The position numbers were made by a program, and so were the translations under genes. A model generated the notes under the pieces. That model saw nothing but the letters and a program-made list of their open reading frames with translations, made no database searches and was not told where the DNA came from. Positions 35,099 through 45,455 of a stretch of DNA of 64,000 nucleotides are shown one piece after another. Origin of the DNA: JAXLWB01 sp046328715. Its GTDB lineage: Bacteria; Chloroflexota; Anaerolineae; Caldilineales; Caldilineaceae. The stretch is from contig JAXLWB010000015.1 of the NCBI GenBank assembly GCA_046328715.1, positions 124,001 to 188,000 on the forward strand, written 5' to 3'. Positions within the stretch are counted from its first letter, which is position 1. Each line of letters begins with the position of its first letter.

Positions 35099-36175
35099 TT
35101 ACTCCTCTACCAACCGTTGCGCTCGCCACTTTTGCAAGGCAGGCAACAACCGTTCGGCGGTGATCAGCAAAATGATAATGGCCTGGATGATCAGTACTAC
35201 CTCACGCGTCACATCCGAGGAGCGCTCCATGATCTGGGCACCAGTGCGTAGATAGCCGTAGAAAAGACCCGTCAGCAGGATTGCTCGTGGATCATTGCGC
35301 GCCAGCAGCGCGACGACGATCCCTTCAAACCCGAGCCCAGTGGAAAGGTTGATCTGCAAGCTTTTGAGCAAGCCGTTGGAAAGATGCGTACCTGCAATAC
35401 CCGCTAAAATGCCGCTCACTGCCATGCTGGAGGCGATGACTCGCTTGGTATTGATGCCACCATACTCAGCAAAACGAATATTCGAGCCGATCATACGGAT
35501 CTCGTAGCCAAAGGGTGTGCGCTCAATGAGAAACCAGACGACGACAATCGCAATTAAGGCGAAGATCAGTGCAATCGAGACACGCGTATCGGGGATCAGC
35601 CGTGGAAAGACGGCGCTGTCCGGAAATGGCACGGTGCCGATAAAGCCAGCTTTTGGATCGCGCAGCCAGTTGATCAAGAGCAGATCGTACAGTTGCAGCG
35701 CCAACACATTGAGCATTAGTGTAGATACTATTTCGTTGACATTCAAATACGCCTTCAACACGCCAGGGACCAGCCCCCACAGAAAACCAACCGTTCCTGC
35801 TGCGAGCAAGACGACCAAAATGTGGATCGGCTGCGGTGCGCTCATCTTCAGGCTGATGATGCCCGCAACCAGCGCGCCTAACATCATCTGCCCTTCGGCA
35901 CCCAGGCTAAATTGGTTGGCACGGAAGACAATCGACACCGATAAGCCCAACAAGATCAGCGTCGTACTTTCCGCCATCCAATCCGCAAAACGGTTGACGC
36001 CCCGGATCTGGAAGCCATCAGCAAACGAGATTTTCGGGAAAGGTCCAGTCAACAGCGCGGTGTAAGCCTTCACTGGCTCCTTGCTGACGAGCAGCGTGAT
36101 AATGAAGCCGAGGATGAGTGCTGCCACAATGACTGTGACCACACGAAGAAGGTCAAACCAGAACGATTTTTTCAT
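35099..36175 (-). CDS. Nucleoside ABC transporter permease (BmpB/NupP type)
   Basis: 358 residues. FWFDLLRVVTVIVAALILGFIITLLV is helix 1. Later FRANQFSLGAEGQMMLGALVAGIISL and GYEIRMIGSNIRFAEYGGINTKRVIASSMAVSGILAGIAG are family hallmarks. It is the larger of the two channel subunits. It starts 27 nt after the first giant membrane protein ends, so the transporter operon is interrupted but still co-directional. Confidence 0.9.
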   Translation of the reverse strand: MKKSFWFDLLRVVTVIVAALILGFIITLLVSKEPVKAYTALLTGPFPKISFADGFQIRGVNRFADWMAESTTLILLGLSVSIVFRANQFSLGAEGQMMLGALVAGIISLKMSAPQPIHILVVLLAAGTVGFLWGLVPGVLKAYLNVNEIVSTLMLNVLALQLYDLLLINWLRDPKAGFIGTVPFPDSAVFPRLIPDTRVSIALIFALIAIVVVWFLIERTPFGYEIRMIGSNIRFAEYGGINTKRVIASSMAVSGILAGIAGTHLSNGLLKSLQINLSTGLGFEGIVVALLARNDPRAILLTGLFYGYLRTGAQIMERSSDVTREVVLIIQAIIILLITAERLLPALQKWRAQRLVEE

Positions 36176-36202
36176 AGGGTCCTTTAGCTTATTTTTGATT
36201 CA

Positions 36203-39200
36203 CTACTGAACCGTGACTTGGGTCAGTAAGGCCTGTGAATCTGCCAATTCACGACCATCCCCAGCAAAAAGCCGGGCTCGCTTTCCGGCCGCTTGTGCAT
36301 CATACAAACCTACACTCAAGTTATATGTACCAGGCTGAGTTAGCTGTGATATGGGCAATATTGCGCTGCTCATAATAACCTCACCGGGTATCCAACTCCA
36401 AGTAGGATTATCTCCAGCTTGAGGTAACGAATCGACTTGTGCAATCATTCCATTTGCAGAATCATAGAGATGAACAAACTGTGTAAAATCGTTTGTAATA
36501 GGTGTATTGGTGCGGTAATACAAAGTGAGAGTTAGCACATCTCCTGCTACAACTTGGGCAGAAGCAGGTGACAAATCGTAACCGATCAACGTGGCAAATT
36601 CCTCGATTCTGATACCTAAAGTCTGTGATGGTGTTACTACAGCATTATTCACGATTTTAATCGCCGGCAACATAAAACTGTCTCCAACATCGTTCCCATT
36701 TGAGTTTCTGACCTGTAGCAAATCCAATGATTCATAGTGGTAAAGTCCTACTTTAGGATAGTAGACTCCACTGGTCACATTTTCTGGAATGGTTAATTGG
36801 AATAGATCAGGCTGTGAATGATAACGATTCCATAATAAAGGGGGGTATATCATTGTCCCAGGCAGATGATCAAGCTTCGTTACGGTTCGATGTCCATCGC
36901 CATTAATCAAATGGATAAAGCTATGAAAATTATCGGTAACTGGGGCGATGGGCCGCCAATAAAGTTTGTAGTGTACCTGGTCTCCTGGGTAAAATACCAG
37001 ATGTCCATTCCCGGTAGTCTCTGCATGTGTACGGATGTAAGTTGCCTGTAGGTCAATACCCTCTAGACGAATTTCGTTGCCAAATGTGACCGACACAGGT
37101 TGCGCTGGGGTATATGTTTCATTTGGCAGGGTTGGAAGCTCAACGATTCCAACTGGTGTAAATGGCACGAGCATTACTTGGTTAGGTAGATTCGCCAGAG
37201 ATTCAATACCAACACGAATTTCGTAACGCCCAGATGTCAATCCTGATGATAAACCGATCTGGTATGCATCATCAACAATTGCTCCAGCCAACCAGGAATC
37301 GGAGTGAACTGAATTGAAATAGGGTTCAGATGCACTATCACCGACCACGATACCCCGATCATTCACGACTTGCCACAACATTCGCATCCTCGGGAGTGGA
37401 GCACGCGTAAACCAATAAGGATAGAGATTAAGATTGTGATTTGGAGTGATCTCGCCATAAAAGCCTAACAAGGTTAACTCTTGATAAGGCCATGGTTGCG
37501 TTACCTCTTGCCAGTTACTTACCACCTCGCTACTGTTAAATGTTGCCAATAGACCGAATAGTAATAGACCCAAAGGTATCAAGGAAATTGTTATGGCTTG
37601 TCGTGCTCTGCGATAAGCACTCCCGGCAAGAAGTCCAAGGCTCAAAAGGGTACCCAGACTAATCCAACTGGCAATGCTTTGCACTGGAGTTCCAGCCCAC
37701 ATGATCCGTAAGTTACCTTCCCCGTTAGGTACATCAATTTCCATTAGTCCCTTTTCTGGATCAGGCAAAACGGGAATCGGTTTGCCATTCCAAGTTGCTT
37801 GCCATCCAGGGAAATAGAAGTTGGTCAGGGAAAGACGGAACGGTTCAGGTGACGCTACTCTAGCACTTAGCTGGTAATGGTCAGCGCTAGAAAGTTGAAT
37901 ACTGGCGCGCAATGGTGTTTTCTCTTGTTGGGAAGCCGCTTCAAAGACAGGCAGGATTTTCACCATGGGATCTTGACTACTCCACCGTGGCATAAACTCA
38001 CGCACTGAACTCGTACCGAGCGCGTGTGTTTCCTGTTCATAATGAGGCGTTGAAGCAACACCAAAGTCTTCATGTTTGGCAACCCAATAGGGGAATTGAT
38101 TCGTCTGAGGGCGATAGCTCCAGATCGATACTCCGACCAGTAGAATACCCAATCCCACTACGAGCCAAGATTTATGAAAGCGAGTCAGACTACCAACACT
38201 TAACAACACGAGTGGTAACGTGATGAGGGTAAGTAACCGCCAGGTAAACTGTGCAGTCATCAACAATTCACTTCTTGTCCAAAGAGGCAACGCTAATCGA
38301 CTCATCAATACACAGCCAATTAATACAGTGCCGAGCAAGAACCAGGCTTCCCTTCCACGCTTTTTCATTAAAGCGAAACCACTTATCGCCAATCCACACT
38401 GCACGACTCCCAATCCATTCACCATATCAAGATGATAGTAGAATTGAGGTCTCCAATCCATAAAATTGTGCCACGTCCATGCACTAACATCAATCGAATA
38501 GTCCGACATGGCGTACGCCATGCTGCTAAGGTAACTACGTTCAGCAAGGATAGGGAGCCAAAAGAAACAACTAATACCCAAGGCACTAACACCAGCAATA
38601 AGAAGCCAGCCTATACGGGTTAGCTTTGCTTTGTGCTGGCGATTTTTACTCCAGTACACGAGTACATAAATGACTAACCAGGGAGGTACAAACAACAATG
38701 TTATCGTATGTGTTATCGCCAGTCCGCCTAGGATGAGCGCAGCGATGACAACTGCTAACTGAGGCGTCGTCGACGTAACAATTCTGCGCCAACTCCATAG
38801 AAGCCAGGGGAGCCAAGCTTGTGCAGCCAGTTCAGCTAAAGCGCCACGTATATAAACGTTGGTCAGAAGGTATGGAGAATAAAGGTATAGGAGCCCAGCG
38901 ACGGCTGCTAATACAGCACGTGTTGTCTTAGGAGTTTGTTCAAAAAGATCATAGGCCAACCATGCCGCGCCCAGGCATGCAACGCACATCAACAGAATAA
39001 AACTCCACATTTGGGCATTGAAAAGGTCGAGTCCGATTCGATGCAGAAGCACACCCAGGTAATAGATTGCTGGTCCGTAAAAGCTAAAGACAGGGTAACC
39101 GTAACCAAGCACAAGTTCGTGCGTCCAACGTGGGTAGTAGGAACCATGTTGGATATGGGCATCAAAGAGCATGAGCCGCAAAAGATGATGCGTACCATCT

Positions 39201-39322
39201 ACTGTTTCGGGTAGCCCTTCTTTAATAAATGGCCAAAATGCAGGAAGTGCGAGAAGAAATCCACCAAAACCAGAAACGAGCAAATAGAAATACCGATTGG
39301 ATCTAAGCCTAAGTCTTTCCAT
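36203..39322 (-). CDS. Giant membrane protein, PTPS-related (GT-C-like), copy A
   Basis: 1,039 residues. The N-terminal half has about 12 membrane helices and the 6-pyruvoyl-tetrahydropterin-synthase-related signature: DGTHHLLRLMLFDAHIQHGSYYPRWTHELVLGYGYPVFSFYGPAIYYLG. The early loop keeps an acidic residue (D in VDGTHH) where GT-C glycosyltransferases hold a catalytic Asp. The C-terminal half is beta-rich and contains a repeated module with Y(W/R)R...NFHSFIHL and TLTLYYRTNTPITNDFTQFVHLYD. It lies 5 nt from a paralogue (copy B) and inside the nucleoside importer operon. Possible role: lipid-linked sugar transfer to cell-surface glycans; unproven. Confidence 0.75.
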   Translation of the reverse strand: MERLRLRSNRYFYLLVSGFGGFLLALPAFWPFIKEGLPETVDGTHHLLRLMLFDAHIQHGSYYPRWTHELVLGYGYPVFSFYGPAIYYLGVLLHRIGLDLFNAQMWSFILLMCVACLGAAWLAYDLFEQTPKTTRAVLAAVAGLLYLYSPYLLTNVYIRGALAELAAQAWLPWLLWSWRRIVTSTTPQLAVVIAALILGGLAITHTITLLFVPPWLVIYVLVYWSKNRQHKAKLTRIGWLLIAGVSALGISCFFWLPILAERSYLSSMAYAMSDYSIDVSAWTWHNFMDWRPQFYYHLDMVNGLGVVQCGLAISGFALMKKRGREAWFLLGTVLIGCVLMSRLALPLWTRSELLMTAQFTWRLLTLITLPLVLLSVGSLTRFHKSWLVVGLGILLVGVSIWSYRPQTNQFPYWVAKHEDFGVASTPHYEQETHALGTSSVREFMPRWSSQDPMVKILPVFEAASQQEKTPLRASIQLSSADHYQLSARVASPEPFRLSLTNFYFPGWQATWNGKPIPVLPDPEKGLMEIDVPNGEGNLRIMWAGTPVQSIASWISLGTLLSLGLLAGSAYRRARQAITISLIPLGLLLFGLLATFNSSEVVSNWQEVTQPWPYQELTLLGFYGEITPNHNLNLYPYWFTRAPLPRMRMLWQVVNDRGIVVGDSASEPYFNSVHSDSWLAGAIVDDAYQIGLSSGLTSGRYEIRVGIESLANLPNQVMLVPFTPVGIVELPTLPNETYTPAQPVSVTFGNEIRLEGIDLQATYIRTHAETTGNGHLVFYPGDQVHYKLYWRPIAPVTDNFHSFIHLINGDGHRTVTKLDHLPGTMIYPPLLWNRYHSQPDLFQLTIPENVTSGVYYPKVGLYHYESLDLLQVRNSNGNDVGDSFMLPAIKIVNNAVVTPSQTLGIRIEEFATLIGYDLSPASAQVVAGDVLTLTLYYRTNTPITNDFTQFVHLYDSANGMIAQVDSLPQAGDNPTWSWIPGEVIMSSAILPISQLTQPGTYNLSVGLYDAQAAGKRARLFAGDGRELADSQALLTQVTVQ

Positions 39323-39327
39323 ATGGG

Positions 39328-42300
39328 TTATGGTTTCACCTCTATTATTCTAAGGAGCACTGCATTGTCAGTTATAGGCTGATTTATATTATCTGTAAGG
39401 GCTACTCTTACCCCATCTTTGTCATACATGCCAAAGAGAAGCTGATACGAGTGGGCGGGTGCCACTTCGGCTATATGTAATACAACTGAATCCATGATCC
39501 GTTCCCCCGCGACCCAAGCAGAGGTAGGATTGGCTCCATCTTGCGGCGGTGCATCGCTTTGGCCGGCCATTCCTGAAGCAGGATCGTAGAGTTGCACAAA
39601 TCGAGTAAAGTCCTTGGTTCCCGTTGATGTTGCCTGATAAAAAAGCGTTATCGTAAAGGTGTCACCGGTATGAACCGTTGTTTGCTCTGGAGTCAGTGAG
39701 TAGCCTTGCAAGGTTGCCATGTCGGCTAGACTGACACTCATTGGATATTCTGGCTGGCTCGTTACTGAATTTAACACCTTGATCATTGGCAACGGATAGC
39801 TATCGCCAAGCACATTTCCGCTTGCGTCAAGAATGGAGTTGCGATTGAGCGCGTGCTCGTGATCATAGAGGCCAAGTACTGGTGTGTACAACCCACTCGT
39901 CAATCCATCTGGGATGCTCAGTTCATGAGAATCAACAATAGACTGGAATGGACTCCATAGGCGTGGGAAATCGGATATGGCACCAGGCAATGTATCGACC
40001 ATAATAACCGCTTGCCCTTGATGATTTAGCAGATGAACAAAGCTATGATAGTTGGTCAAGATCGATCCCCTCGCCCTCCAATAGAGCGAATAATCAAGCT
40101 TTTCGCCAACCGCCAATGTTGGGTAAGTAGCATGCTGCGGCTGTCTGCTTTCCACTTTGCTCGTGTATCCCTCCAGATCAATATTCCCCGTAAATTGCAG
40201 TGGGAGTGATTGAAAGTTACCCGGTAGTGCTGGAGCGCTTACAGTTTCAGGTAATTGCACAGCGCCAATTTCAATTTTTGGTGAGAGTGGGTTGTGATCG
40301 CCTTCTCGTTCTCGCATCTGAAGTTCCAGTCTGTACATTCCAGCCATTAAGTTTGGAGGTAAAGGTAGCAGATATGAGTCATCAATCACCGCGCCGACCG
40401 GGAAGTGGTTAAACTCTAACGAGTTAAATATTGGGTCAGCTTCAATCTGCGAGATGGTTTTCCCCTTTTGATCTACCAGCGACCAGGTTACTAGGAGGGG
40501 AGGCATAGGAGAAGCAGTGTACCAATACGGGTAAATATGCAATTTATCACCCAAACGGACTTCCGTACGATATCCTAACAACTGAAGTCCAGGAAGTTCT
40601 AGAGATTTGGCAGGGGGTTGTATTGAATCGCTCACCGGTTGCTGAACCTTCCCCCAAGACACAATGGTTATGGCGACAATTGGCACAACTACCAACCAGC
40701 GACCCTTCCACCCCGATTCGAAATACCAAATCGCCAGACCAACCCCAAGCAGCAAGAGCAGGCTTGCGATGGTTATGATGTCTCCCCATCGTTGGCTTGA
40801 AGTCCCCACCCATTCAAGTTGAAAACGGTTACTGCCTGACGATAAATCGGTTGCAATTAAACCAAATTGGGGATCAGGATAGATCGTAGCAGGTTTATCG
40901 TTGATTGAGAGTTCCCAGCCTGGGAAGAAATAAGTCGCAAAGCGAAGAGTTAGGGGGCCACTAGTGGTAATTGTCCCCTGGAGCTGTAATGGTGCGCCTT
41001 TTGCCAAGTCGATACTAGGCTGTGCCTCCGTAACAACATTGTTCTTGTCTAGGCTGATGTTGGCAATCTGTTTGGGCTCCACCGCCCATTTTGGTAAAAA
41101 TTCACGGACCGAACTGGTTCCGATTCCGTTCGAATCTAGTTCAAACTGCGCCACAGTACTGATGTCCAAGTTCTGGTTTGGATCGTTAAGCGACAGAGCC
41201 GGTATTGTTGAGATCGGGATGTGATTGAACCATATCACTCCCAAGCAAAGCAATACGGTGAAAATTCCCACGAGAGGAAATCGAGCCGGCGCCCCAGTAA
41301 GGACGAGGTGGCGCGAAGCAAACAAGACGAGGTGTCCGGTAAAAAGCGCCAACGGCAGGGAAAGAATCGTCAACAAACGATATGGGAATTGCGCGGAAAG
41401 TAGAATATCCCAGCTTTCCCAAATTTGAAGGCACAGGTGGCTGATAAACAGTGAAACAGCGACGGTAACAATCGCCCAAAAACGCCATTCCCAATCAGAG
41501 CGGCGTGCTGCAAAATAACCTGCGACTGCACACAAGCCCTGGACAAGGCCAAGTTGATATGGATGTTTGATCCGATATGTATATTGAAGGGCCGGATCAA
41601 GAAAAGTATCCCAAGCCCAGGAGGCATCCGACATGCCGTACTTTGCCATTTCAAATGCAAATCGACTCAGCGCACTGCGGTCAACCAAAACTGGCAGCCA
41701 GAAAAATGCGCTGAGCCCAGCACCCAATATGCAGGCCAGAATGGCAAGTGATAGCCGGTAGAAGCGGGGGTTTACCAAGATTCTGCTCACGCCCCAGTAT
41801 CTCGTGGATGTGAGATCGTTCCTCGCTTCAGTAGGAAATTCCATGAAAAATGTGGCACAGAGAAGATAGATGGCAAGTAAGGGAGGGAGAAAAATGAGTG
41901 TGATGGTATGACTACAGGCAAGCAAGGCCAACAATAGGGCCGAAGCCTGCAAATAGCGTGGTCCAACAAGAAACAAACGGCGAAACGACCAGAAGATCCA
42001 AGGCACTAGCATCTGCGCCGTTGCTTCACCGAGAGCGCCACGAAGATACACGTTGATCTGTAAATAGGGCGCATAGACATAAGCAACAGCAATCAACAAG
42101 GCAGCCCAGTGTCGCAACTCTGACGATTGCTCAGAAAAAAGATCAAGCGCTAACTGGTAAGCACCGAACCCCGATAACACAATCAGAATGCCAAAGAGTG
42201 TACACAAGGCAAGATCATGACTTAGCCCCAATAAGTGTAATATCTCGGCGGCGTAGTAAGAAGCAGGCCCATAAAAGTGCAATACCGGGTAACCGAAACC

Positions 42301-42537
42301 ATGTACCAATTCCGGTATCCAACGAGGATAAAGTGTACCCTGACGCAAGTGCGAATCGAGCAGGACAAGACGCAGCAGATGAAGGGTTCCGTCAATGGCT
42401 GAAGGTCGCTGTAGCACCAACATCGGCCAACAAGCAGGCAAACAAAGGAGGAGCAGAATCCAGCCTGTTACCTGGTCAACACTCCATTTCCCAGTGGAAT
42501 TTTTCTTTGACAGGACATGCAACGGGGCAGCAAACAT
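39328..42537 (-). CDS. Giant membrane protein, PTPS-related (GT-C-like), copy B
   Basis: 1,069 residues, clearly paralogous to copy A: AIDGTLHLLRLVLLDSHLRQGTLYPRWIPELVHGFGYPVLHFYGPASYYAAEILH, then VYLRGALGEATAQMLVPWIFWSF, GTSSVREFLPKW and a similar extracytoplasmic beta-domain with YSLYWRARGSILTNYHSFVHLL and ITLFYQATSTGTKDFTRFVQLYD. The order of motifs is the same throughout, so the pair arose by tandem duplication followed by divergence. It is the first of the two in transcription, 130 nt after the ATPase gene's stop. Confidence 0.75.
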   Translation of the reverse strand: MFAAPLHVLSKKNSTGKWSVDQVTGWILLLLCLPACWPMLVLQRPSAIDGTLHLLRLVLLDSHLRQGTLYPRWIPELVHGFGYPVLHFYGPASYYAAEILHLLGLSHDLALCTLFGILIVLSGFGAYQLALDLFSEQSSELRHWAALLIAVAYVYAPYLQINVYLRGALGEATAQMLVPWIFWSFRRLFLVGPRYLQASALLLALLACSHTITLIFLPPLLAIYLLCATFFMEFPTEARNDLTSTRYWGVSRILVNPRFYRLSLAILACILGAGLSAFFWLPVLVDRSALSRFAFEMAKYGMSDASWAWDTFLDPALQYTYRIKHPYQLGLVQGLCAVAGYFAARRSDWEWRFWAIVTVAVSLFISHLCLQIWESWDILLSAQFPYRLLTILSLPLALFTGHLVLFASRHLVLTGAPARFPLVGIFTVLLCLGVIWFNHIPISTIPALSLNDPNQNLDISTVAQFELDSNGIGTSSVREFLPKWAVEPKQIANISLDKNNVVTEAQPSIDLAKGAPLQLQGTITTSGPLTLRFATYFFPGWELSINDKPATIYPDPQFGLIATDLSSGSNRFQLEWVGTSSQRWGDIITIASLLLLLGVGLAIWYFESGWKGRWLVVVPIVAITIVSWGKVQQPVSDSIQPPAKSLELPGLQLLGYRTEVRLGDKLHIYPYWYTASPMPPLLVTWSLVDQKGKTISQIEADPIFNSLEFNHFPVGAVIDDSYLLPLPPNLMAGMYRLELQMREREGDHNPLSPKIEIGAVQLPETVSAPALPGNFQSLPLQFTGNIDLEGYTSKVESRQPQHATYPTLAVGEKLDYSLYWRARGSILTNYHSFVHLLNHQGQAVIMVDTLPGAISDFPRLWSPFQSIVDSHELSIPDGLTSGLYTPVLGLYDHEHALNRNSILDASGNVLGDSYPLPMIKVLNSVTSQPEYPMSVSLADMATLQGYSLTPEQTTVHTGDTFTITLFYQATSTGTKDFTRFVQLYDPASGMAGQSDAPPQDGANPTSAWVAGERIMDSVVLHIAEVAPAHSYQLLFGMYDKDGVRVALTDNINQPITDNAVLLRIIEVKP

Positions 42538-42667
42538 AGATGCATCAAACCAGTAGAGATTACAGGAATTTCCCTTCGGGCTGGAACACAGTCACTCAGC
42601 ACTTGGCCTGAGTCGGAGGTAGGCTAGCGGGAAAAGTAGAAGGTGAGGGGTTTATCATCTCTCACAA

Positions 42668-44212
42668 TCATGCCAACTTTGCCATTTCCTCTGCGGGTTG
42701 GGTTTTGATGCCCAACATATAGAGGCCCAACTCCTGCTCTGTCAGTTCAGGCGTATTCTGAAAGATGGCAACGATCTTGCCCTTATAGAGGACGGCAATA
42801 CGGTCAGATAAACTCATGACCTCGGCCAGATCAGCGGAAACGAGCAACACGGCCTTGCCTTCGTTACGTTTTTCCACCAGTTGCGAGCGGACAAATTCGC
42901 TGGCACCAATATCAACGCCACGGGTCGGTTGCGCGGCAATCAGCAATGAGGGTTCCGCTGAAAACTCGCGAGCGACGATCACTTTTTGCATGTTGCCGCC
43001 CGACAGGGAGCGCATCGGCGCATCTGGACTATCGGTACGAATATCGAACTCTTTGATCAGGGCTTCGGCTTGTTGGCGAATTTGTGCTGGACTGAGTGCA
43101 AAGCCATTGGTGAACGGGGCATTACGATAGCGATCCACCACCAAGTTATCAGCAATGCTAGCGGTGAGTGCGGCCCCGTTGGTCAAACGATCCTCGGGGA
43201 TGTGGGCAACCCCTGCCTGGCGCACTTCTCGTGCGCCGTGGCTGGCAATCGATTGGCCGTTGACTAGGATTTCGCCACCGCTCGCCGCTTTGAGACCACT
43301 CAATACCTCCGCCAGTTCGGTTTGTCCGTTGCCTTCGACACCCGCAATGCCAAGCACCTCACCAGCATAGACATTAAAGCTCAGTTGGTTCAACATCGGT
43401 CGTCCGCTCGGAGCCACATAGGAAAGGTTGTGAACTTGGGCAATCGCCTTGCCACGATGTTGCGGCGGTTTCGGAATATTCAAAAAGACCTCGCGGCCAA
43501 CCATCATGCGCGCAATCTCTTCTTCATTCACATCTTTGGTGAAGACATCGCCAGTGACCCGACCATGACGCATCACAGTTACCCGATCGGAAATCTCCTT
43601 GACCTCAACCAGTTTGTGCGTAATAAAAATGACGGTTTTGCCCTGTGAGACCAATCGACGCACAGCAGCAAAAAGATCATCAGTTTCCTGCGGGGTCAGC
43701 ACGGCAGTTGGCTCGTCGAGGATCAGCAGATCGGCACCACGATAGAGCGTCTTGAGTATTTCGACGCGTTGACGCATCCCGACCGGTGTGGATTCGACAG
43801 GGGCATCTGGCTCGACTTCCAGCCCATACTCTTCGGCAAGGGCACGAGTGATACGCACCCCCTCGACAGCGTCGATAAAGCGACCCTTCTTCGGCTCACG
43901 TCCCAAGACGACATTCTGGGCGATGGTAAAGGAAGGCACCAACATAAAATTCTGATGCACCATGCCAATGCCCATGTCAATCGCAGCATGAGGGCTGGAA
44001 ATTTTGACTGCCTTCCCATTGAGCAGAATCTCGCCGCTCGTTGGCTGCTCCAAACCGTAAAGGATCTTCATCAAAGTCGATTTACCTGCGCCATTCTCGC
44101 CTACCAACGCATGGATCTCGCCCTTCTCAACCCGAAAGTTTACCTGCCGATTGGCCTGTACGCCATTCGGATAGACTTTCGAAATATCCTTCATTTGGAC
44201 AATGGGTGTCAT
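42668..44212 (-). CDS. Nucleoside ABC transporter ATPase (BmpA-linked, RbsA-like double domain)
   Basis: 514 residues with two ABC domains. The first is complete: Walker A GENGAGKST, VGMRQRVEI in place of the LSGGQ signature, Walker B LLILDEPTAVLTPQE and the switch histidine in IFITHKL. The second has a degenerate Walker A (GVEGNGQTELAEVL), LSGGNMQKV and a degenerate Walker B (LLIAAQPTRGVDIGA), the normal state for this family. It drives nucleoside import through the two permeases about 7 kb downstream. The giant membrane protein genes separate it from them. Confidence 0.92.
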   Translation of the reverse strand: MTPIVQMKDISKVYPNGVQANRQVNFRVEKGEIHALVGENGAGKSTLMKILYGLEQPTSGEILLNGKAVKISSPHAAIDMGIGMVHQNFMLVPSFTIAQNVVLGREPKKGRFIDAVEGVRITRALAEEYGLEVEPDAPVESTPVGMRQRVEILKTLYRGADLLILDEPTAVLTPQETDDLFAAVRRLVSQGKTVIFITHKLVEVKEISDRVTVMRHGRVTGDVFTKDVNEEEIARMMVGREVFLNIPKPPQHRGKAIAQVHNLSYVAPSGRPMLNQLSFNVYAGEVLGIAGVEGNGQTELAEVLSGLKAASGGEILVNGQSIASHGAREVRQAGVAHIPEDRLTNGAALTASIADNLVVDRYRNAPFTNGFALSPAQIRQQAEALIKEFDIRTDSPDAPMRSLSGGNMQKVIVAREFSAEPSLLIAAQPTRGVDIGASEFVRSQLVEKRNEGKAVLLVSADLAEVMSLSDRIAVLYKGKIVAIFQNTPELTEQELGLYMLGIKTQPAEEMAKLA

Positions 44213-44245
44213 GGCAAAGCCTTTGAGGAATGGTTAATGGTGAAC

Positions 44246-44315
44246 GGTTAATGGTTAATGGTAACGAAAATGCCTCGTGACGTTACGCTGTTTCATAAAA
44301 AATTAACCATTAACC
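44246..44315. repeat. TTAATGG repeat hairpin
   Basis: GGTTAATGGTTAA (44246-44258) pairs exactly with TTAACCATTAACC (44303-44315). Additional GGTTAATGG words precede it at 44232. It lies between the binding lipoprotein and ATPase genes, where a stem can raise the lipoprotein's share of mRNA. Confidence 0.6.
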
Positions 44316-44327
44316 ATTCAATATTAA

Positions 44328-45455
44328 CTATTGAAACGCGGTATCAACCTTCACTTCGCCTGCGGTGACGGCCTTTTCGGCAGCATCGACCGCGGCCTTG
44401 ACATCATCGGGAGTGGTCTTGTCGTAAAATTCATTGCGGGCCAGACCGACGCCACCTTCAGCAATACCCAAGGCTTCAGTTTTGCCATAGGGTGCGCTGC
44501 CATCAATGGTCATCTTCAGGGCGCGCAGCAGTGAGTTATCGACGTTCTTCTTCATGCTGGTGAGAATGCGCTCGGCCTGCTTGGGATCAGAATCCTTGAT
44601 AATCTCGGCCTGATCGCTGTCTACACCAATCGCAAAGTGGCCGTCTTCGGCAGCAGCTTCAAAGACACCCTGACCCGTGCCACCTGCAATTTGGAAGACA
44701 ATATCGGCACCCTGACTGTACTGCGCCTTGGCCAATTCTTTGCCCTTGGCCGGATCGTTCCAACCGCCAGCAAACTGACGAATGACCTGGATGTCCTTGT
44801 TGACCGACTTGGCACCCTGTTCGTAACCGACCATGAAGTCAAGAATGACCGGGATTTCCTGGCCACCGACCGAGCCGATAATCGCATCAGCATTCATGCC
44901 ATCGATCTTCTGCGTCGTCATCGCTGCAGCGTAAACACCGGCCAGATAAGAGCCTTCGTTCTGCTTGTAAGTGATGGAATAGACGTTAGCACACTTGCAC
45001 TTGGTGTAATCCACAGGCGCATCGTAGATGATGAATTTCTTATCAGGATATTTGTCAGCCAAATCGGTCAGGAAACCATTCATCTGGAACGTGCCGACGA
45101 TCAAGACATCGAAATCCTCGTTTTCCAGCGTATCCTTAAGAGCAGATTCCCATGCTGTTGGATCGACGCCGGCCTCAATGGTCTTGTACTCGATGCCCAA
45201 TTCGTCTTTGGCCATCTTCATGCCACGTTCGGCACTGTCAAAGAAGCTCTTGTCACCGAGGACGCCGTTGATAAAGTTGATGACTTTCAGTGGTGTGCCA
45301 GCAGCAGGCGCTTCGGCAGCAGGCGCTTCTGTGGCTTTAGCGTCAGCAGCAGGCGCTTCAGCGGCAGGTGCCGCCGTTGGTGCCGCTGCGGGACAGGCTG
45401 CGAGCAACATCAAAGCCGCTAACACAGTAAAGATTGTTGCCAATCTACGACTCAT
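44328..45455 (-). CDS. BMP family nucleoside-binding lipoprotein
   Basis: 375 residues. The lipoprotein signal MSRRLATIFTVLAALMLLAAC (lipobox LAAC, C21) is followed by an A/P/E linker encoded by a near-tandem GCAGGCGCTTC repeat (45302-45370). The mature BMP fold begins PLKVINFINGVLGDKSFFDSAERGMKMA, with FDVLIVGTFQMNGFLTDLADKYPDKKFIIYD, YKQNEGSYLAGVYAA and DIVFQIAGGTGQGVFEAA. It binds purine nucleosides or related compounds outside the membrane. First gene of the importer operon. Confidence 0.92.
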   Translation of the reverse strand: MSRRLATIFTVLAALMLLAACPAAAPTAAPAAEAPAADAKATEAPAAEAPAAGTPLKVINFINGVLGDKSFFDSAERGMKMAKDELGIEYKTIEAGVDPTAWESALKDTLENEDFDVLIVGTFQMNGFLTDLADKYPDKKFIIYDAPVDYTKCKCANVYSITYKQNEGSYLAGVYAAAMTTQKIDGMNADAIIGSVGGQEIPVILDFMVGYEQGAKSVNKDIQVIRQFAGGWNDPAKGKELAKAQYSQGADIVFQIAGGTGQGVFEAAAEDGHFAIGVDSDQAEIIKDSDPKQAERILTSMKKNVDNSLLRALKMTIDGSAPYGKTEALGIAEGGVGLARNEFYDKTTPDDVKAAVDAAEKAVTAGEVKVDTAFQ

